Shown here piece by piece: positions 7,551 to 14,303 of a stretch of DNA of 14,303 bases (position 1 is its first letter; the number at the start of each line of letters is the position of its first letter). Both the position numbers and the translations under genes were made by a program. This DNA is from Spirochaetaceae bacterium (GTDB taxonomy: Bacteria > Spirochaetota > Spirochaetia > Treponematales > Breznakiellaceae): contig JAIRZA010000087.1 in NCBI GenBank assembly GCA_031267475.1, positions 1-14,303 on the forward strand, given 5' to 3'. The notes beneath the pieces are model-generated. The model saw only the letters and a program-made list of their open reading frames with translations. It ran no database searches and was not told the DNA's origin.

Positions 7551-8705
7551 TTATGAGATTTGACGCGGCTTTTCATCAGCGCCGGCGCGCGACTCGCCAA
7601 CATCTATAAACGATTGTATATTATTTTTTGCTACATCAAACAAAGCTGAAAATGTTTTGAATAACATCTTTTTTGATTCATTATCAACCGTATGCAGCGA
7701 TTTTATTAGCAATGCCGCGTTTTTAAGTTTGTTATCAGTGAAATCATGAACCGATTTTATATTTGCGTCGTTCACTATGTCGTACAATGTTTCCACAAAA
7801 GTTAATCGCGTCTGATGGTTCATGTCTTCAAGCCATTTCATGAGCATTTTATTTACAACAATGCTATGCTTTGAAACCGAATTGATATGAACCATATTTT
7901 TTCCTTGTATTTCCCATGAAAAAGGATCATGCTGCATAATACCGCTTTCCGAGCTTTTTACAACTTTATAATTCTTTACATATTCGAAAAGAAGTCCGAC
8001 AACCGAACTTTCCGGAATATAGCAATCAATTTTCGCTTCAATAGCCTTGTACTGATCGCTTGTAATAATTTGTTTGCTAAACCCGGGCGCGTCATTGCTG
8101 TAAATTGTTTTGATGTGCTTTTGGATAGGCTCGTTACAGAAGGCGGAGGCGTAAACAGCGAGGTTTCCGCCTTTGGAATGTCCGCCGATATATATTTCTT
8201 CTTCAAGATATTTTGCCGCGTCATTCAAGTAATTCACCGCTTCAACCTGCGCCGGTATAGGATAATTCAAAATCATATTAAAATCTTCTTTCCAGCCGAT
8301 GATTGCGGAGTCTGTTCCGCGGAATGAAATATACGGCGGAGTTTCCGGAGTAAGTATCGTGATAACGGCAAACTGCATTTCACGGCAAATATCAATTTTG
8401 TTTACATATCCCCGGAGCGTACAATCGCGGTAGCGCGGCGTTTCAGCAAGCCGCGTCAAAAAATCAGCCTGCCTATGTCCCAGAACAAATTCCCGCTCAA
8501 TAGACGGGTCTTTTTTTATAAGTTCGATAAGGCGTTTAGCCGCTTCCGGCAATGAGACGGCTCCCGCGTCAAGCGTGTCGTTTACTATTCCATCAAACGG
8601 ATAGTATGAGAACATAGAAAAAATAATATTGTCAACAACATTAAATGGATCCGCGCGAAAACCTAAATCGCCGCGCCAGTCAAGATAATCAAAAACATTG
8701 GCCAT
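7551..8705 (-). CDS. Mbeg1-like (DUF2974) alpha/beta-hydrolase
   Basis: The N-terminus (MANVFDYLDWRGDLGF followed by DPFNVVDN) matches the opening typical of the Mbeg1-like/DUF2974 family, which is widespread in Firmicutes. Alpha/beta-hydrolase features of the lipase class 3 kind follow: SFRGTD (127-132) with GWKEDF, the nucleophile elbow GGHSKGG with Ser177, an aspartate region (SNDAPGF) and MQHDPFSW, where His259 could complete the triad. No signal peptide is seen, so it should be cytoplasmic. The 384-residue length fits the family. The substrate is unknown; lipid or ester hydrolysis is inferred from the fold. The ATG lies six bases after the leuD stop with no ribosome binding site, indicating translational coupling. 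Acquisition from Firmicutes is possible but not tested. Confidence 0.85.
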   Translation of the reverse strand: MANVFDYLDWRGDLGFRADPFNVVDNIIFSMFSYYPFDGIVNDTLDAGAVSLPEAAKRLIELIKKDPSIEREFVLGHRQADFLTRLAETPRYRDCTLRGYVNKIDICREMQFAVITILTPETPPYISFRGTDSAIIGWKEDFNMILNYPIPAQVEAVNYLNDAAKYLEEEIYIGGHSKGGNLAVYASAFCNEPIQKHIKTIYSNDAPGFSKQIITSDQYKAIEAKIDCYIPESSVVGLLFEYVKNYKVVKSSESGIMQHDPFSWEIQGKNMVHINSVSKHSIVVNKMLMKWLEDMNHQTRLTFVETLYDIVNDANIKSVHDFTDNKLKNAALLIKSLHTVDNESKKMLFKTFSALFDVAKNNIQSFIDVGESRAGADEKPRQIS

Positions 8706-8711
8706 ATAGTT

Positions 8712-9236
8712 TTAGTAATGTTTTTCGGCGTATTCAAGCCACCCGCCGGATTCGATTAGTTCGCGCTCAAAACCGGTAAGGGTAAATGGGATGGTTTTTT
8801 CTTTGCCGCCGCCGGAAAATGTCAGCAAGGATTTTTTTATATCGACCGAAAGCCGGGCGCCGTTACGCGAAAATTCTTTGAATAGTTCGTCAATGACTCC
8901 ACCGTCCAGTTCTACCGCGAGCATACCGCAGTTGTACATATTCTGCCGGAATATGCGGGCGAAATTTTTCGCTATTACTATGTTGATGCCGTTCATCTCA
9001 AGCGCCCACGGCGCGTGTTCGCGCGATGAGCCGCAGCCGAAATTGCTAAGAGTTACAATCGCGCCTATTCCTTTTATGTCTTTTTTAGGGTCAAAATCCG
9101 CCAGTTTTAAGTCTTCAAGCAGATATGGGGCAAGCGCCTCTTTCGAATTTTCTGTAAGGTACTTTGCCGGGATAATCTCGTCTGTGTTTATGTCGCCGCG
9201 GTCTAAAAATAAAATGTTCCCGCCGAATGTTTTCAT
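8712..9236 (-). CDS. leuD: 3-isopropylmalate dehydratase small subunit, LeuD2 type
   Basis: The small (swivel) subunit pairs with LeuC to isomerise 2-isopropylmalate to 3-isopropylmalate in leucine synthesis. At 174 residues it is the short archaeal/clostridial class rather than the E. coli LeuD of about 200. The family signature FGCGSSREHAPWAL is at residues 66-79 and NTDEIIPAKYL at 17-27. The loop that sets substrate choice in this class reads YLTEN, which is not one of the forms I associate firmly with isopropylmalate or homoaconitate enzymes, so exact specificity is open. AAAGGA lies ten bases upstream of the ATG, in the 20-base gap after leuC. Confidence 0.9.
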   Translation of the reverse strand: MKTFGGNILFLDRGDINTDEIIPAKYLTENSKEALAPYLLEDLKLADFDPKKDIKGIGAIVTLSNFGCGSSREHAPWALEMNGINIVIAKNFARIFRQNMYNCGMLAVELDGGVIDELFKEFSRNGARLSVDIKKSLLTFSGGGKEKTIPFTLTGFERELIESGGWLEYAEKHY

Positions 9237-9256
9237 GTTAATATCATCCTTTTGTT

Positions 9257-10543
9257 TTAGCCGGCGCTCGTGATGCAGCCGCTCAACGCGGCTCTAGCGG
9301 CTGACGCGGGGCTCATAAGGTGCACCATGCCGCCTTTACCCATGCGTCCGTAAAAATTACGGTTTGTAGTCGAGGCGCAGACTTCGCCTTCCGCAAGCAC
9401 CCCGTTAGACATACCCAGACAAGCGCCGCAAGTTGGGTTTGTAACGCAGAAACCGGCGTTCATAAAATCCTCGATAAGCCCTTCTTTTAGGGCTTGGCTG
9501 TATACAGCCGGAGTCGCCGGCGATACTATGGCTCGCACTTCGGCGGCGATTTTCTTGCCGCGGATGATACGCGCCGCTTCGCGCAAATCCTCGATGCGGC
9601 CGTTAGTGCACGACCCTATATAAATTTGATCTACTTTTACGCCGGACATTTCTTTTATTGTCTTGACTTGATCCGGCTTATACGCAAACGTAGTCAGCGG
9701 CTCAAGGTTTGAACAGTCAATCTCCACGATACTGGTGTAAACCGCGTCGCTGTCGCTGCGCCATTTGTTAAAACCGGTTTGAGCGGCGGCTTTATTGGAA
9801 TAGCTTTTATCGCCGTCCGGACCGATGAACGGCCAAAGGTATTCCAGGGTAACGGAATCCGGCATACAAACGCCGCTTGTCGCGCCTGCTTCGACCGCCA
9901 TATTGCACAGCGTCATGCGTCCTTCCATGCTCATATTTTCGATTACCGGACCGTGAAACTCTATAACCTGATCTGTCGCGCCGTTCACGCCGAGCTTTGC
10001 TATAATGGCAAGGATTATGTCTTTTGGAAACACTCCGTCTGGCAGCCTGCCGGTAAGATTTAGTTTGACGCTTTCAGGCTTCTTAAACGCGCATACGCCT
10101 TTTAATACGCCGGCTTCAAGGTCTGTTGTTCCGACACCCGCGGCAAAAGCGCCGAAGGCTCCGTGCGTACAGGTATGACTGTCGCCCATGATGATTGTAT
10201 AGCCGGGCCGGACAAAGCCTTTTTCCGGGAAAATGGCGTGGCATACTCCGTTTCGCCCAATATCAAAAAAATCTTTTATGCCGTGCCGCCGCGCCCAGTT
10301 GCGCAGTATCTTTCCCTGCTCCGCCGTCTTCCCGTCTTTCGCGGGAGTAACATGGTCAATGACGGCTTTAATCTTATCCGGATCAAAAACTCTGTCGTGT
10401 CCGCGTGAAACTAGATCGCTTACCGCTATGGGCGTTGTTATCTCGTGACAAAACACAGCGTCTAGTTTTAGCGTCCATGTACCGGGCGCGGGTTTATCCA
10501 CCAAATGCGCCTCAAAAATTTTTTCAGATAATGTATATCCCAT
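9257..10543 (-). CDS. leuC: 3-isopropylmalate dehydratase large subunit, LeuC2/HacA type
   Basis: The large catalytic subunit of an aconitase-family hydro-lyase. The three cysteines that hold the [4Fe-4S] cluster are Cys312 (YIGSCTNGR) and Cys372/Cys375 (NPTCGACLGM). Other family motifs are GDSHTCTHGAFGAFAAGVGTTD (119-140, in part), EAGATSGVCMPD and STTNRNFYGRMG. The 428-residue length is that of the LeuC2 class, which also contains homoaconitase and dimethylmalate dehydratase, so substrate assignment rests on the pairing with leuD and is not certain. The start MGYTLSEKIFEAH is family-typical. No ribosome binding site is at normal distance (GGAG is 14 bases off), and a promoter lies almost against the ATG. 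It is followed by leuD and the Mbeg1-like hydrolase in one tight run. Confidence 0.9.
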   Translation of the reverse strand: MGYTLSEKIFEAHLVDKPAPGTWTLKLDAVFCHEITTPIAVSDLVSRGHDRVFDPDKIKAVIDHVTPAKDGKTAEQGKILRNWARRHGIKDFFDIGRNGVCHAIFPEKGFVRPGYTIIMGDSHTCTHGAFGAFAAGVGTTDLEAGVLKGVCAFKKPESVKLNLTGRLPDGVFPKDIILAIIAKLGVNGATDQVIEFHGPVIENMSMEGRMTLCNMAVEAGATSGVCMPDSVTLEYLWPFIGPDGDKSYSNKAAAQTGFNKWRSDSDAVYTSIVEIDCSNLEPLTTFAYKPDQVKTIKEMSGVKVDQIYIGSCTNGRIEDLREAARIIRGKKIAAEVRAIVSPATPAVYSQALKEGLIEDFMNAGFCVTNPTCGACLGMSNGVLAEGEVCASTTNRNFYGRMGKGGMVHLMSPASAARAALSGCITSAG

Positions 10544-10549
10544 GTCTAA

Positions 10550-10578
10550 ATTATAAGCTCCGTATATAACATCATCAA
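10550..10578 (-). promoter_or_regulatory. Sigma-70-type promoter for leuC-leuD-hydrolase
   Basis: On the minus strand TTGATG (10578-10573) and a perfect TATAAT (10555-10550) are separated by exactly 17 bases, close to consensus. The expected start point is about 10543-10544, which is the A of the leuC ATG or one base before it. This implies a leaderless or nearly leaderless message, consistent with the missing ribosome binding site. A TATATA further upstream could serve as an alternative -10 with a longer leader. Confidence 0.55.
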
Positions 10579-10588
10579 GTGCTTCACG

Positions 10589-10609
10589 CGCCGCCTATGA
10601 CAGGCGGCG
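10589..10609 (-). terminator. Stem-loop immediately after the WD40 gene stop codon
   Basis: CGCCGCCT and AGGCGGCG pair perfectly over eight bases around a five-base loop, starting right after the TAA at 10610-10612. No T tract follows on the minus strand, so it is not a standard intrinsic terminator. It could attenuate read-through into leuC, protect the 3' end of the WD40 message, or be incidental. Confidence 0.35.
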
Positions 10610-13600
10610 TTATCGCAGGCGGGCGGCTTTGAAAAACATAAAGCTGCCGGGTACGCTTGTTATAGGATGCTGCATACTTGAAGTTAGTTTTGGGATTGTG
10701 CTGCTTAAATACTTTGCAAGCTCGTCGATGCTGATAATATTGTCTTTTATTAAATCCGCGCCCCCGTTCAAACCTTGTGTAAGCGCGTATGCGAATGCGC
10801 CGCGCTTGTTCTTGTCTGTAATTTGCGCGTTTTCTATTCCGCCGCAGGATGAGATAACGACAGCGTTGCCGCGTTGTATGTCTCGCACAAGATTATTATA
10901 ATCAACTTGTGTATTTTGACTGCCGCCGGTTTCTTCTAGGTTGTATAAATCCATCAGTATTATTTTTTGGCAGGGTAAATCAAGCATGGAAAAAAGACTT
11001 GACTGTGAAATCGCTTTTGATGTATCTATAGTCCCGTCTTTTTTGTACGCCGCGTCTTTGGGTAAAAAATAAAACATTCCATCCGCGCCGGTAAAGCCGC
11101 GTCCGGCGATAAAAAAAACGGCGGTGTCCTGCGGCGACATCTGCTTAAAATAATTCAAACGGGCGCTGATATTTTTTTTAGTCGGAAGAACAGACATTCT
11201 ATCGGCGATAAGAACGCTGTTCACCCTTTTATACAGTTTGCCCTGCTGCCGCCGGAACGTGTTTACAACATCGCGCGCGTCAAAAGGCGTCCATTCAATA
11301 TTAGGGATTGAGGGGTCGTTATAATCGCCCACGCCTATAGAAAATACCCAAAGGTCGGGAAGCTCGCGCCGTTCATTCGCCGGCGCGTTGTTCCAGACAA
11401 GCTCCACGCTCTCTTTTCCTTCCGAATAGCGCGTCGAGGCGTAGGCTTCGATAAAGTTCCCGCCCGCGTTGAGCGTAACCGGAAAATTAAACTCCCGCGA
11501 GCCGTTGTCTATCGTTATTTCCCGCGTGGACTTACTTAGTTTACGGCTTGATGAAAACGCGCTGTTGTCATTCGAGGCGATCAACCTGCCGTTGAGCAAA
11601 ACTTTTATACTCTCTAAAGGCTCGTTTTTATATGAAACCGAAAACGCGAACTGAGCCGAACGATCCACAGCCTGCTCGCCGTTCCACGGATTTGTGATGT
11701 AAAGCTCCGGCGGCGAAAAATCCTCGGCGCGGGTAAGAGACTCGGTACGCCTAAGCCCGCCGCCGTCAAAAACAGTCCGCCCCCTCCCTCCGCGGTATAA
11801 AAGAGAACGAAACTGTTCCAAATTATATGAGCGGTTGTCGTCTTCGCGCGTCTTCAGGATGATATTCTCCGCGCCTGCCGGAGAAGAGTTGTAAAATCCG
11901 GAGGGGCTTACACAGACCCACTCGCCGTCCGCGTACCGGCTGAACATCGCTTCCTCTGTTCCGTTTGCGGCCCAAAGATGAAGAACGCCGTCGCCTGAGC
12001 CGGCAAGCAGCCGCTTGCCGTCAGGACTATAGCTTACTGTGTGAACACTGCCTGAAAGCCCGCCGATTGTCCTAAGTTCGCGTCCTGTTTTTACATCCCA
12101 TTCCTTGATGATGTAGTTCTCGTCGCCCGAAAGCGCCCGTGTTCCGTCAGGACTAAACGCCGCCGTCAAGACGCTGTTGTTGTGTCCGCGAAAAGTTAAA
12201 AGCTCCTTCCCTGTATCCACATTCCAGATTTTTACAGTCTCGTCGCCGGAAGCCGAGATAATACGCCGCCCGTCGGCGCTGTACGCTACAGAATTCACCG
12301 GTCCGCGGTGCCCGTTCAGAACGAGCAGGGGACTGCGCTTTGTCCGCGCGTCCCAGATTATCACGGAGCCGCCGGAAACGCCTGAAACCACAAAACGTCC
12401 GTCCGGGCTGTATGCGGCGCAACTCGCAGCGCCGTCTTCGACGGTCAGCGTGAACTGCGCTTTTCCAGTCTCAACGTCCCAAATCTTCAAACTTTTATCG
12501 TTGGAGGCGGAGACCGCGCGTTTTGCGTCGGGGCTAAAAGCGGCGGTGTTCACAGCGCCGGTATGCCCCGCCAAAGTTTGTTTTTCACCACCGGTCCGCG
12601 CGTCCCATATTTTTACCGTTTTGTCGGCTGAGGCGGACGCGATAAGGCCGCCGTCCGGACTGTACGCGGTCTGCCTTATATCGCCGGAATGTCCGCTCAA
12701 TGTCAGAAGCTGCCGTCCGCCGTCCGCGTCCCACACCGTAATGAGTCCGCCGGCTCCGCCTGAAACAAAGCGAGCGCCGTCCGGACTCCATGCGGCGCTT
12801 TTGACGCTCAAATTTATGCCGCCAAAACTGAGTTGCTCCGCCCCGTCGTTTAAACGCCAGATTTTTAGAAAAGCGTCAAAAGAGCCGGACAGCAGCCGGC
12901 GGCTGTCCGGGCTAAAATCCAACGCGCTTACGGTCGCGGTATGACTGTGAAATGAACGGACGGGATCAAAAGATTCAGCGTCCCATGTTCTTATTACCGC
13001 GTCAGCCGTACCCGCCGCTATTTGTCCTCCGTCCGGGCTGTAGGCAAGGGCGTATACGGCTCCGCCTTCGGTATTTAAGCTGTGGAGTAAAAGTCCTGTC
13101 TGAGCGTCCCATACGTTGAGTACGCCGTCGTCCGAACCTGATACGACGGCGTCTCCGTCCGGGCTGTATGCCAATGCCCAGACTGCGGCGGTGTTGTCGC
13201 CGTAGCTGCCGGCGGTGAAACGGCGTATTTCTTTGCCGGTGGTCCCGTTCCACAGTTTTATTGAGCCGTCCGCCGAAGCGGAAACGATTTTCTCGCCGTC
13301 CGGGCTGTATAGAACGCAACGGACGGCGCTGTCATGGGCTGGTATGATGAGCAGCTCTTCGCCGCTTTGCGCGTCCCACACTCTGATTGTTCTATCGGCG
13401 GCCGCCGAAACTACGCGGCTTCCGTCCGGGCTGAAGCGAGCCTGCCATACCCAATTTGTATGTCCTTTCAAGGTGGATGTTTCTTTTCCTGTTTGAACAT
13501 CCCAAATTTTAAGCTGTCCGTCGCCGGAAGCTGAAACGATGCGTCTTCCGTCCGGGCTGTATGCGATGGAGCTTACTATGCTTTCGTGTCCGTACAGAAT

Positions 13601-13798
13601 TTTTACAAGCCGTCCGGTTGCCGCGCTCCATATTTTTACAGATTTGTCTGTGCCGCCGGAAGCCGTGCACCGTCCGTCGGGGCTGTACGCGGCTGCGTAA
13701 ATTTCGCCGTCTATTCTTGGCGCTATTTCAACCGAGGCGTTTAGGGGCGAGCAGATGTATATAAACAGCCAGAAAATCCCAAATCTTTTTAACTGCAA
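10610..13798 (-). CDS. Exported double WD40 propeller with degenerate caspase-like domain
   Basis: Numbered from a TTG at 13798 (1,062 residues): a signal-peptide-like start (MQLKRFGIFWLFIYICSPLNAS), 14 WD40 repeats of about 42 residues at 23-619, a W-V-x-x-x-P-x-G-F-Y module at about 626-650, an Ig-like domain at about 696-803, and a caspase-fold (peptidase C14-like) domain at about 813-1062. Fourteen repeats fit two seven-bladed propellers. In the caspase-like domain the usual AGHG reads AGRG (Arg900, codon 11099-11101) and the usual D-x-C reads DLY (Tyr952, codon 10943-10945), so proteolysis is not expected; a scaffold or binding role is inferred. The frame stays open to an ATG at 13999, but the extra 67 codons come mostly from a palindromic element and would bury the signal sequence. 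No good ribosome binding site precedes any candidate start, so the true start is uncertain. Confidence 0.85.
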   Translation of the reverse strand: MQLKRFGIFWLFIYICSPLNASVEIAPRIDGEIYAAAYSPDGRCTASGGTDKSVKIWSAATGRLVKILYGHESIVSSIAYSPDGRRIVSASGDGQLKIWDVQTGKETSTLKGHTNWVWQARFSPDGSRVVSAAADRTIRVWDAQSGEELLIIPAHDSAVRCVLYSPDGEKIVSASADGSIKLWNGTTGKEIRRFTAGSYGDNTAAVWALAYSPDGDAVVSGSDDGVLNVWDAQTGLLLHSLNTEGGAVYALAYSPDGGQIAAGTADAVIRTWDAESFDPVRSFHSHTATVSALDFSPDSRRLLSGSFDAFLKIWRLNDGAEQLSFGGINLSVKSAAWSPDGARFVSGGAGGLITVWDADGGRQLLTLSGHSGDIRQTAYSPDGGLIASASADKTVKIWDARTGGEKQTLAGHTGAVNTAAFSPDAKRAVSASNDKSLKIWDVETGKAQFTLTVEDGAASCAAYSPDGRFVVSGVSGGSVIIWDARTKRSPLLVLNGHRGPVNSVAYSADGRRIISASGDETVKIWNVDTGKELLTFRGHNNSVLTAAFSPDGTRALSGDENYIIKEWDVKTGRELRTIGGLSGSVHTVSYSPDGKRLLAGSGDGVLHLWAANGTEEAMFSRYADGEWVCVSPSGFYNSSPAGAENIILKTREDDNRSYNLEQFRSLLYRGGRGRTVFDGGGLRRTESLTRAEDFSPPELYITNPWNGEQAVDRSAQFAFSVSYKNEPLESIKVLLNGRLIASNDNSAFSSSRKLSKSTREITIDNGSREFNFPVTLNAGGNFIEAYASTRYSEGKESVELVWNNAPANERRELPDLWVFSIGVGDYNDPSIPNIEWTPFDARDVVNTFRRQQGKLYKRVNSVLIADRMSVLPTKKNISARLNYFKQMSPQDTAVFFIAGRGFTGADGMFYFLPKDAAYKKDGTIDTSKAISQSSLFSMLDLPCQKIILMDLYNLEETGGSQNTQVDYNNLVRDIQRGNAVVISSCGGIENAQITDKNKRGAFAYALTQGLNGGADLIKDNIISIDELAKYLSSTIPKLTSSMQHPITSVPGSFMFFKAARLR
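11942..13732 (-). repeat. Fourteen tandem WD40-encoding repeats
   Basis: A period of about 126 bases recurs fourteen times, each unit encoding a YSPDG/FSPDG turn and a [KRV]-[IV]-W-[DN] strand. On the plus strand the conserved core reads close to CCGTCCGGGCTGTA and recurs from 12018 to 13675. Units 5 (47 residues), 11 (43) and 14 (41) differ slightly in length. Several units keep the GH and WD dipeptides and others have lost them, so the array is old rather than freshly duplicated. The strong periodicity also produces long spurious open frames on the plus strand. Confidence 0.9.
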
Positions 13799-13800
13799 AT

Positions 13801-13947
13801 TGATCGAGCCTGTTCCAAAATCGGTTGTTTTGTAACAGGCTCTTGCAGTTTTTCGCCCTACGGGCTGCAAAGCTGCGGTTTTTATAGGTTGCTGGACAAG
13901 CTTTGCTTGTCTCCCCAAAAACTGAAGTTTTGGAACAGCCTCGATCA
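13801..13947. repeat. Palindromic interspersed element at the 5' end of the WD40 gene
   Basis: The termini are TGATCGAG at 13801-13808 and CTCGATCA at 13940-13947. The 19-base ends (13802-13820 and 13928-13946) are reverse complements with one mismatch. Inside are hairpins GAGCCTGTT/AACAGGCTC (13806-13842, extended by CAAAA/TTTTG), GCCC-TAC-GGGC, GACAAGC-TTT-GCTTGTC and CCAAAA/TTTTGG (13915-13933). The length is 147 bases, exactly 49 codons, and the minus-strand frame through it has no stop. An ATTT flanks it on each side if one extra A is included, a weak hint of a target duplication. No ORF of its own is apparent; the mode of spread is unknown. Confidence 0.6.
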
Positions 13948-13998
13948 TAAATTTTTTATGAAATAAGGCGGGCTTGAAACTGGTTTTGAAAAAAAACA

Positions 13999-14303
13999 TC
14001 CTAAAACTAAATTCGGCTTATATCCGTGTTCAGTTAAAGTTTTTATTTATATGACGAACCTTGTGCAGAGCAGCAGGCTGTTAAACCCGCTTGCGAATAA
14101 AATTATCCGAAATCTAAATCCCCCCGCGTACACTCAGTTAAAATAATAAAATTCACTGATTTTTGCAAGGTATTGTCTGTACTCACAGCAATTCAAAGTA
14201 TCAAAGTTTTTCTCCCCTCCTGAGAAGGACAAGATTGAATAGTTGTCCATAATCCTACATTTTTGTAGTTTTCATTGAAAAATTCCGTGTCCTAGACGAG
14301 TCT
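13999..14303. other. AT-rich region upstream of the WD40 gene, no gene found
   Basis: No open frame with coding character, tRNA or rRNA is recognisable on either strand. It should contain the promoter of the minus-strand WD40 gene, but TATAAA and TATAAG matches on that strand lack a convincing -35. CTACA-TTTT-TGTAG followed by TTTT (near 14255-14272) is a weak plus-strand hairpin. A CAGTTAAA motif occurs at about 14031 and 14135. Nothing else stands out. Confidence 0.4.

Noticed and set aside
12177..12944. Long plus-strand open frame of 255 codons opposite the WD40 repeats
   Set aside because: It has a repetitive sequence with the WD40 period and no domain character; it is a shadow of the tandem repeats on the other strand.
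11942..13732. Regular array of conserved 14-base cores resembling a CRISPR
   Set aside because: The spacing of about 126 bases and the intact reading frame show that it encodes WD40 repeats; the 'spacers' are also similar to each other.

Overview
The window looks like spirochaete chromosome, most probably Treponema or a close relative. This is inferred from gene content, not from a marker search: cmk sits directly against a six-domain ribosomal protein S1 gene, there is a lipoprotein with a spirochaete-style signal and Ig-like repeats, and a large secreted WD40/caspase-fold protein is present. GC content is moderate, and long structured repeats lie between genes.

Layout. Positions 1-481 hold no credible gene. 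They contain a GC-rich element of about 370 bp bounded by long imperfect inverted repeats, followed by a good sigma-70 promoter for cmk. The plus strand then carries cmk (482-1138), rpsA (1142-2881), a GAF/AAA+/Fis sigma-54 activator (2939-4456), a membrane-anchored TPR-like protein (4534-5277) and a lipoprotein with two Big_2-type domains (5441-6688). The lipoprotein gene converges with no gap on a minus-strand block. Read right to left, that block is a 14-blade WD40 protein with a caspase-like domain (10610-13798, frame open to 13999), leuC (10543-9257), leuD (9236-8712), an Mbeg1-like alpha/beta hydrolase (8705-7551), a probable intrinsic terminator (7499-7550) and map (7447-6689). Positions 13999-14303 are AT-rich and hold no gene I can support.

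How the genes relate. cmk and rpsA are a translation/nucleotide housekeeping pair whose reading frames are separated by one in-frame TGA. leuC, leuD and the hydrolase are packed tightly enough to be one transcript. leuCD would supply the isopropylmalate isomerase step, or a related hydro-lyase, although leuA and leuB are not in the window. map appears to be transcribed on its own. The sigma-54 activator, TPR protein and lipoprotein follow rpsA but have gaps of 57-163 bp, so shared control is not shown.

Most notable. The WD40 protein carries a caspase-fold domain in which both catalytic residues are replaced (His to Arg, Cys to Tyr), so it should be a pseudoprotease on a double seven-bladed propeller. 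A palindromic element of about 147 bp (a multiple of three) sits at the 5' end of that gene, exactly where its start codon and ribosome binding site should be.
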